This document shows positions 31,953 through 35,937 of a stretch of 35,937 bases of DNA, piece after piece; position 1 is the stretch's first letter, and each line of letters begins with the position of its first letter. The notes beneath the pieces are model-generated. The model was given only the letters and a program-made list of their open reading frames with translations, did no database searches and was not told the DNA's origin. The position numbers and the translations under genes were made by a program. Source of the DNA: Chloroflexota bacterium (GTDB lineage Bacteria > Chloroflexota > Anaerolineae > Aggregatilineales > Phototrophicaceae); contig QUBZ01000043.1 of the NCBI GenBank assembly GCA_014338005.1, forward strand, positions 1 to 35,937, in the 5' to 3' direction.

Positions 31953-33995
31953 CTACCCGGTAAGGTTATTCAGGCCGATTGCAGCAACCTGGACAGGTCT
32001 GCCGCTGCTGTCCTTGAACAGCACTTCAACCCGAGATAAAGGAACGCTGGCTGTTACGTTTTTATAGTCAGGTTTGACGGCATAAACCCGCACACCATCG
32101 TAAAGGAACAGTTCACCATCCGGCCTCATCAGCAGTTGGTCAATCCGCTTGCCTTCGAGTACTGTATAATCCATTTCCAGACGCTTGGGTTCGGCCTCAT
32201 CTTCTTCTTTGGTATACCAGTACAGACCGAACTGTCCTTCATCCTGGCAGGCAAAAAGCAGGCCGAAGTTTTCTTTTGGTCCAAAAACAGGGCTGGTGAT
32301 GACGCTGCAGGACTGTGTTTTTTCAATCCACACGCTGTCACCTTGTTTGTCATTATCCAGCACGTGAAGACCCGGTTTATCGCCATAATCCACAAAGGCG
32401 ATAAAGCGGCCATCAGGCGAATAGGTGGCATAACCTCTACGGTGGTTTTCGTCGGGCCAGGGACTTGCGCTGCCTCCCAGTCTGTATTGATAAATGCGAG
32501 GCCCGCCGGCACCCAAGACCGTGAACAGAAGTTCTTTGCCCCCCGGCGACCAGGCAATGGAGCCGGGTTCCTCGCCGTCTTCAAGATCAACGATATATCT
32601 TAGCTCAATCGCGGCAGAAGGTGAGGAATTATCGGATGGAACATCCGCTATTAACAACTTCACAGCACCCGAATTCACATCGCGCCCGAACCAGGCGATC
32701 TGGTTTTGATCTGGATGGATGGTGGGATACGAATACTGCATGGCCGAATCCAAGCTGTTGGTGAACTGCTGATGCCGGGCATTTCCACGCAGTACGTAGA
32801 GGGAATTGGTATGGTTTGCCCACTCGCTGACATAAACGATAACGACGCCCAATCCCGGTTCGGGCGCGTCAGGTGTATCGGTAGGCATCGGTGTCGGGGA
32901 TTCTAAAGGTGTCAGAATTGTTGGGGTAGGCGTAGGGACATTCTGATTGCCACTACCGGGCGACGGTGTTGAACTGTGTGCGCCTTCTGGCGCGTGTGTA
33001 GGCGTAGGGGTATTGGTCAGTGTGGGTTCTTCGGGCGTAGGGGAATCGGGAGTATGTGGCACGCGCGGTCTACGAAGCCACTCAAAAACCCCGTCACACG
33101 AATCGGCTTTATCCGGCTGCATCAGATTGTTTAGCTCCTCCAGTTCTTCTTCATAGCCACCCTGCTCCAGCATCCATGACACATGGTGATCGAGCAGATC
33201 GAGGAAGTCGCCCTGCGTTAAATTGTTATTTTTAAGGCACTCCCCGTTATGATCCAACCAGTTTTCCAGGTTTGGCAGCGTATCAAGAAGATGGCGGTAG
33301 GGGTCAGGAAGTTTGTTTGGATCTACGAGCAGTCCCAGCTTTCCGCAGTCGTTCTTATAGGCGATTTGCAGGTAAATCGGCAGTTCGGCGGCAAGCACAT
33401 TGACGTAAGCGTCCGGGCAGTTAAAGGTATCGTTCCTGAACCGCTCACAATCCTTCTGCTCCGCGATCTGGACTACATCCCCGCGCACCCACCCTGTATT
33501 TTCGATGCCGCCATATTGAAACTTGAATTGGTACCAGTCCTTCCCGTCCCCATCAGAGTTATAGTCAATATCCAGAACTCGAATCCAGTTGAAAAAATTC
33601 TCCAGCAATATCGGGTATGCATCAGCGTTTATTGAGGGACCTTTACGAATAATGGTGCCCTTCGTGTTCGCCGGGTTCGGCGCAATCGAGCAGTAGGGAG
33701 GCGGAGGGGGAAGCGCCGGCGTCGGCGTGTAAGTCGGCGTCAGCGTGTAAGTCGGAGTCGGCCTTGGGGTGGTCGGCGACACTTCTTCAGGTGGCTGAGA
33801 CTGCGGATCAGTCGGGCGCGGCGGAATAGATGTTTCACGACGAGGTGGCTCGTCAAGCGGCGGCACTTGCAGGACAGCGTCAGCCGTCGCGGTGGAAAAC
33901 ACAGTCTGGTCATTCAGCACCATAAACAGACCGGCTGCCACAATGAACAGCATGAAAAAGAGTCTAAAGGAAATCAACCGGCGCAACTGTTTCAT
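31953..33995 (-). CDS. Membrane-anchored SH3-like and TolB-like propeller protein
   Basis: This 680-residue protein has an N-terminal hydrophobic segment (LISFRLFFMLFIVAAGLFMVL) that may be a signal anchor. A Pro/Thr-rich stretch (TPTYTLTPTYTPTP) follows. An SH3b-like domain with GTIIRKGPSINADAYPIL and WVRGDVVQI carries a calcium-loop-like DYNSDGDG. A helical middle region (LTQGDFLDLLDHHVSWML) and a second PT-rich linker lead to a TolB-like propeller of WD40/PD40 type (IHPDQNQIAWFG, IAWSPGGKELLF, TYSPDGRFIAFVD). The body should lie outside the membrane. The ligand is unknown. ATG 33995 follows the upstream stop by 39 bases and has GAGGCAGG before it. Confidence 0.83.
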   Translation of the reverse strand: MKQLRRLISFRLFFMLFIVAAGLFMVLNDQTVFSTATADAVLQVPPLDEPPRRETSIPPRPTDPQSQPPEEVSPTTPRPTPTYTLTPTYTPTPALPPPPPYCSIAPNPANTKGTIIRKGPSINADAYPILLENFFNWIRVLDIDYNSDGDGKDWYQFKFQYGGIENTGWVRGDVVQIAEQKDCERFRNDTFNCPDAYVNVLAAELPIYLQIAYKNDCGKLGLLVDPNKLPDPYRHLLDTLPNLENWLDHNGECLKNNNLTQGDFLDLLDHHVSWMLEQGGYEEELEELNNLMQPDKADSCDGVFEWLRRPRVPHTPDSPTPEEPTLTNTPTPTHAPEGAHSSTPSPGSGNQNVPTPTPTILTPLESPTPMPTDTPDAPEPGLGVVIVYVSEWANHTNSLYVLRGNARHQQFTNSLDSAMQYSYPTIHPDQNQIAWFGRDVNSGAVKLLIADVPSDNSSPSAAIELRYIVDLEDGEEPGSIAWSPGGKELLFTVLGAGGPRIYQYRLGGSASPWPDENHRRGYATYSPDGRFIAFVDYGDKPGLHVLDNDKQGDSVWIEKTQSCSVITSPVFGPKENFGLLFACQDEGQFGLYWYTKEEDEAEPKRLEMDYTVLEGKRIDQLLMRPDGELFLYDGVRVYAVKPDYKNVTASVPLSRVEVLFKDSSGRPVQVAAIGLNNLTG
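33723..33758 (-). repeat. 18-bp tandem repeat in the first PT-rich linker
   Basis: Two near-identical 18-base units share the core GCGTGTAAGTCGG and encode TYTLTP and TYTPTP on the minus strand. Such units probably expand and contract by slippage. Confidence 0.6.
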
Positions 33996-34034
33996 AACCT
34001 GCCTCGCTCAAATAATCAGATATACTGGCGACAT

Positions 34035-35927
34035 TCAGGGCTTTTTGCCCATGCATCTGAAGATCGGGGCCTCAAACGCAAGTTCGTATGTGCCTTTAAA
34101 GCTGAGCTGCCTGTCTGCAAAGTCGAACAGCGGATATTTGTCTTGGTGACGCGGATCGCCCGTCCATTCAACGTTATCCGGCGTTTCTGGCGTCGGCAGT
34201 GTTTGCAAAATACTGGCCGTAGCCAATGAAAATCCGCCGGGTACCAACTGTTTATATTCGTCCCCGTTCTCCCATAACCACTTACAGTAGGCATCTGCTT
34301 CATACCAGGCAGCCCGGTTATACGGTTCGTCATTTTCCAGGACTGGAGCTTTACCGCCCTCGCCCGGCTTTTTGATTTCGACCGGGAAGCCGCTGTAGTT
34401 ATAGTTTCTGACGAATGCTGCGAACTCCCGGTTGGACACAGGCCGCTCCTGAACCAGGTACGCTCCTGCGCCATCCGACTTTTCCGTCCACTCCAAAAAT
34501 GGATTTAGAGTCGGCGCCGGTGTAAAGGTGGGCATAGGAGTATCAGTCGGGGTCGGCGTATCGGTTGGTGATGGCGTGAACGTCGGCGTGGGCGTAGCAG
34601 TCGGCGTATCGGTTGGGGATGGCGTGAGCGTGGGTGTTTCGGTGTGGGTCGGCAGATAAGTGGGCGTGGGGGGGATGACAAGCCAGCAGCCCACTTGTTC
34701 CAACGATGTGTTCGAGCAGGTGTCGTCCGAAGAACTGCCCGGCCACCGCAGGGCTACATCCCGAAATGAGCCTCCGCCATACCAAAAAACATCGCCGAAT
34801 TGCACCGGTCGTTTGAAAATGCGCTGGATATTCGTGCATATCATCGGTAAAGTCGGGTCAACGCCGGTTCTATAGTAGATGTAGCAGTCTCCTGGGTACA
34901 CCAAACCATCGTTCGTCTGCAAGATATCGAACGCATCTTCCAGAAGATATGTCCGTCCAAGCCATACGGCGACAATCTCAACCCCTTTTAAAGATGTGGG
35001 GGAAACGATATAAATCGTAAACGATGTGGTATCAGAGAAGAGACCGATGTCAGCATTGGATGGCGTGTTAGTGAACGCCACCACTACCGGCGTATCGCTC
35101 GGCCTGGGCGTGGGCGACGGCGGACGCGGCGTGGGGCTGGGTGTAGGCGTATCAGTTGGGGTATCGGTCGGCGTGGGAGTAGGGGAAGGCGTATCGCTCG
35201 AAGTCGCTGACGGCGCAGGCGACGGCGTATCGCTGGCGGTCGGCGCGACCGACGGCGTTGGGGTAATCGTGGGTGCGATGACGATTTTTACGTTCACGCT
35301 GCCCTGCACAGCGACCGAACTCGCTTCTAACCAGCCGCTCCCGCCACCGTGTAAACTAACCTGATACCATTCTCCATCCTCGCTGATGCCGGTAATTTCC
35401 ACCATCTGATCGGGCGTCACCGACTCCAGCACAGCATATTGACGGGACGGCCCGGCGCGCACGGCGGTGGTCTGTCGCGGCTGCGCCAGGGGTTGGTCGG
35501 GCGGGATCGGGAAACGCCCGGTCAGGTTTAGCGCCAGCAGTGCCAGAACGATTACGCTCAAAATCGCCAGCAGAGCGGTGGTTCGCAGTTCATCAAACTG
35601 TTTTTTAATAAAATTTCCGAGGGTTTCGCGGCGCTCCCTGCCGATTAACGCCGCCAGGATACCGCCGATCACGGGTGTCATGATGGCGATCAGCCCTAGC
35701 ACTTCTTCCGCGTTTTCGCCGGACAGCCGCACCAGCAGGATGCCGCCGGAAACAACCAGCACAATCAACAGCGCCGCGTTGATGACATTGCCCCAGGGGT
35801 GGCTTATTTCTGCCCCCGATGGCTGCGCCGGGACATCACTTTCACCGGCATCTGGAATTTCCTGCTGTGACGAATCCGAGGAGTCCTTCGGCTCGCCATT
35901 CTGGTTGCTTTGCTCGTCCTCCGGCAC
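34035..35927 (-). CDS. Membrane-anchored SH3 protein with C-terminal FGE-like domain
   Basis: This 630-residue protein has an N-terminal acidic tail (~45 residues) followed by three hydrophobic segments (~50-140). An SH3b domain ([17 protein letters not shown] ... WLEASSV) carries the RxGPSxxYxVL motif. A PT/PS-rich linker leads to a beta-rich domain ([23 protein letters not shown]). A second PT-rich linker ends in a C-terminal domain like formylglycine-generating enzyme/SUMF1 ([50 protein letters not shown]). The RLPTEAEWE motif has become GFSLATASI and the family's double Cys is not seen, so it is more likely a binding fold than an active FGE. The GTG start at 35927 has GGGGAG before it at the very edge of the window. 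It heads the minus-strand trio. Confidence 0.8.
   Translation of the reverse strand: MPEDEQSNQNGEPKDSSDSSQQEIPDAGESDVPAQPSGAEISHPWGNVINAALLIVLVVSGGILLVRLSGENAEEVLGLIAIMTPVIGGILAALIGRERRETLGNFIKKQFDELRTTALLAILSVIVLALLALNLTGRFPIPPDQPLAQPRQTTAVRAGPSRQYAVLESVTPDQMVEITGISEDGEWYQVSLHGGGSGWLEASSVAVQGSVNVKIVIAPTITPTPSVAPTASDTPSPAPSATSSDTPSPTPTPTDTPTDTPTPSPTPRPPSPTPRPSDTPVVVAFTNTPSNADIGLFSDTTSFTIYIVSPTSLKGVEIVAVWLGRTYLLEDAFDILQTNDGLVYPGDCYIYYRTGVDPTLPMICTNIQRIFKRPVQFGDVFWYGGGSFRDVALRWPGSSSDDTCSNTSLEQVGCWLVIPPTPTYLPTHTETPTLTPSPTDTPTATPTPTFTPSPTDTPTPTDTPMPTFTPAPTLNPFLEWTEKSDGAGAYLVQERPVSNREFAAFVRNYNYSGFPVEIKKPGEGGKAPVLENDEPYNRAAWYEADAYCKWLWENGDEYKQLVPGGFSLATASILQTLPTPETPDNVEWTGDPRHQDKYPLFDFADRQLSFKGTYELAFEAPIFRCMGKKP
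34553..34630 (-). repeat. 30-bp direct repeat in the second PT-rich linker
   Basis: Positions 34553-34582 and 34601-34630 agree at 28 of 30 bases, offset by 48 bases. They encode a 16-residue [13 protein letters not shown] unit. A looser array of the same kind lies at about 35090-35260 in the first linker of the same gene. Confidence 0.65.
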
Positions 35928-35937
35928 GTGTCTCCCC

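Overview
The window (about 36 kb, GC-rich) looks like chromosome of a member of the Chloroflexota, most likely an Anaerolineae-type lineage. This is inferred from gene style, not from a marker gene. The clues are long Pro/Thr-rich linkers in secreted proteins, an Ala-rich coiled coil joining a TIR domain to a WD40 propeller, two adjacent multi-span membrane proteins of the DUF2723 and PTPS-related types, and many small mixed-strand transcription units. No rRNA, tRNA, CRISPR array, transposase or phage gene was seen. No gap between genes exceeds 300 bases.

Left part (1-8415, + strand): the end of a PAS histidine kinase, a metallo-beta-lactamase-fold hydrolase, a secreted protein with a decayed metzincin-like zinc motif, and a giant TIR-transmembrane-WD40 protein with lectin-like C-terminal domains. 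Next (8425-10390) come an RlmD/RumA-like RNA methyltransferase that lacks the catalytic cysteine and a hexapeptide acyltransferase. A cytidylate kinase-like gene on the minus strand is divergent from a second TIR protein (TIR, macro-like and nucleoside deoxyribosyltransferase-like domains). That gene is followed by a PlsC-like acyltransferase and a SAM methyltransferase. A minus-strand ParB-like gene faces surE.

After surE lies the most unusual gene, 16146-19307: an N-terminal TIR domain, a membrane segment, and a class A penicillin-binding-protein body with a C-terminal Ig-like domain. Its transpeptidase motifs are altered (Thr for the nucleophilic Ser, Asp for the Ser of SxN). Its promoter is near consensus, and a perfect 11-bp inverted repeat lies across the -10 end and transcription start. 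Three TIR proteins of three architectures therefore lie within 15.5 kb. Two are predicted to be membrane-anchored with an extracytoplasmic sensor-like part, and one is soluble with nucleotide-binding-type domains.

Right part (19585-35937): an erythromycin esterase-family protein, a GH1 beta-glucosidase and a nucleotidyltransferase-fold protein preceded by three palindromes. Then comes a minus-strand unit of two large membrane proteins and a lipoprotein, followed by an ABM-fold monooxygenase-like protein and a thioredoxin-like protein. Last is a minus-strand run of three surface or secreted proteins: SH3 plus FGE-like; SH3 plus TolB-like propeller; amidase-like plus SdrD-B plus vWA plus FN3. 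Together these suggest heavy investment in envelope sensing and NAD/nucleotide-linked signalling. No experimental function can be assigned from sequence alone.
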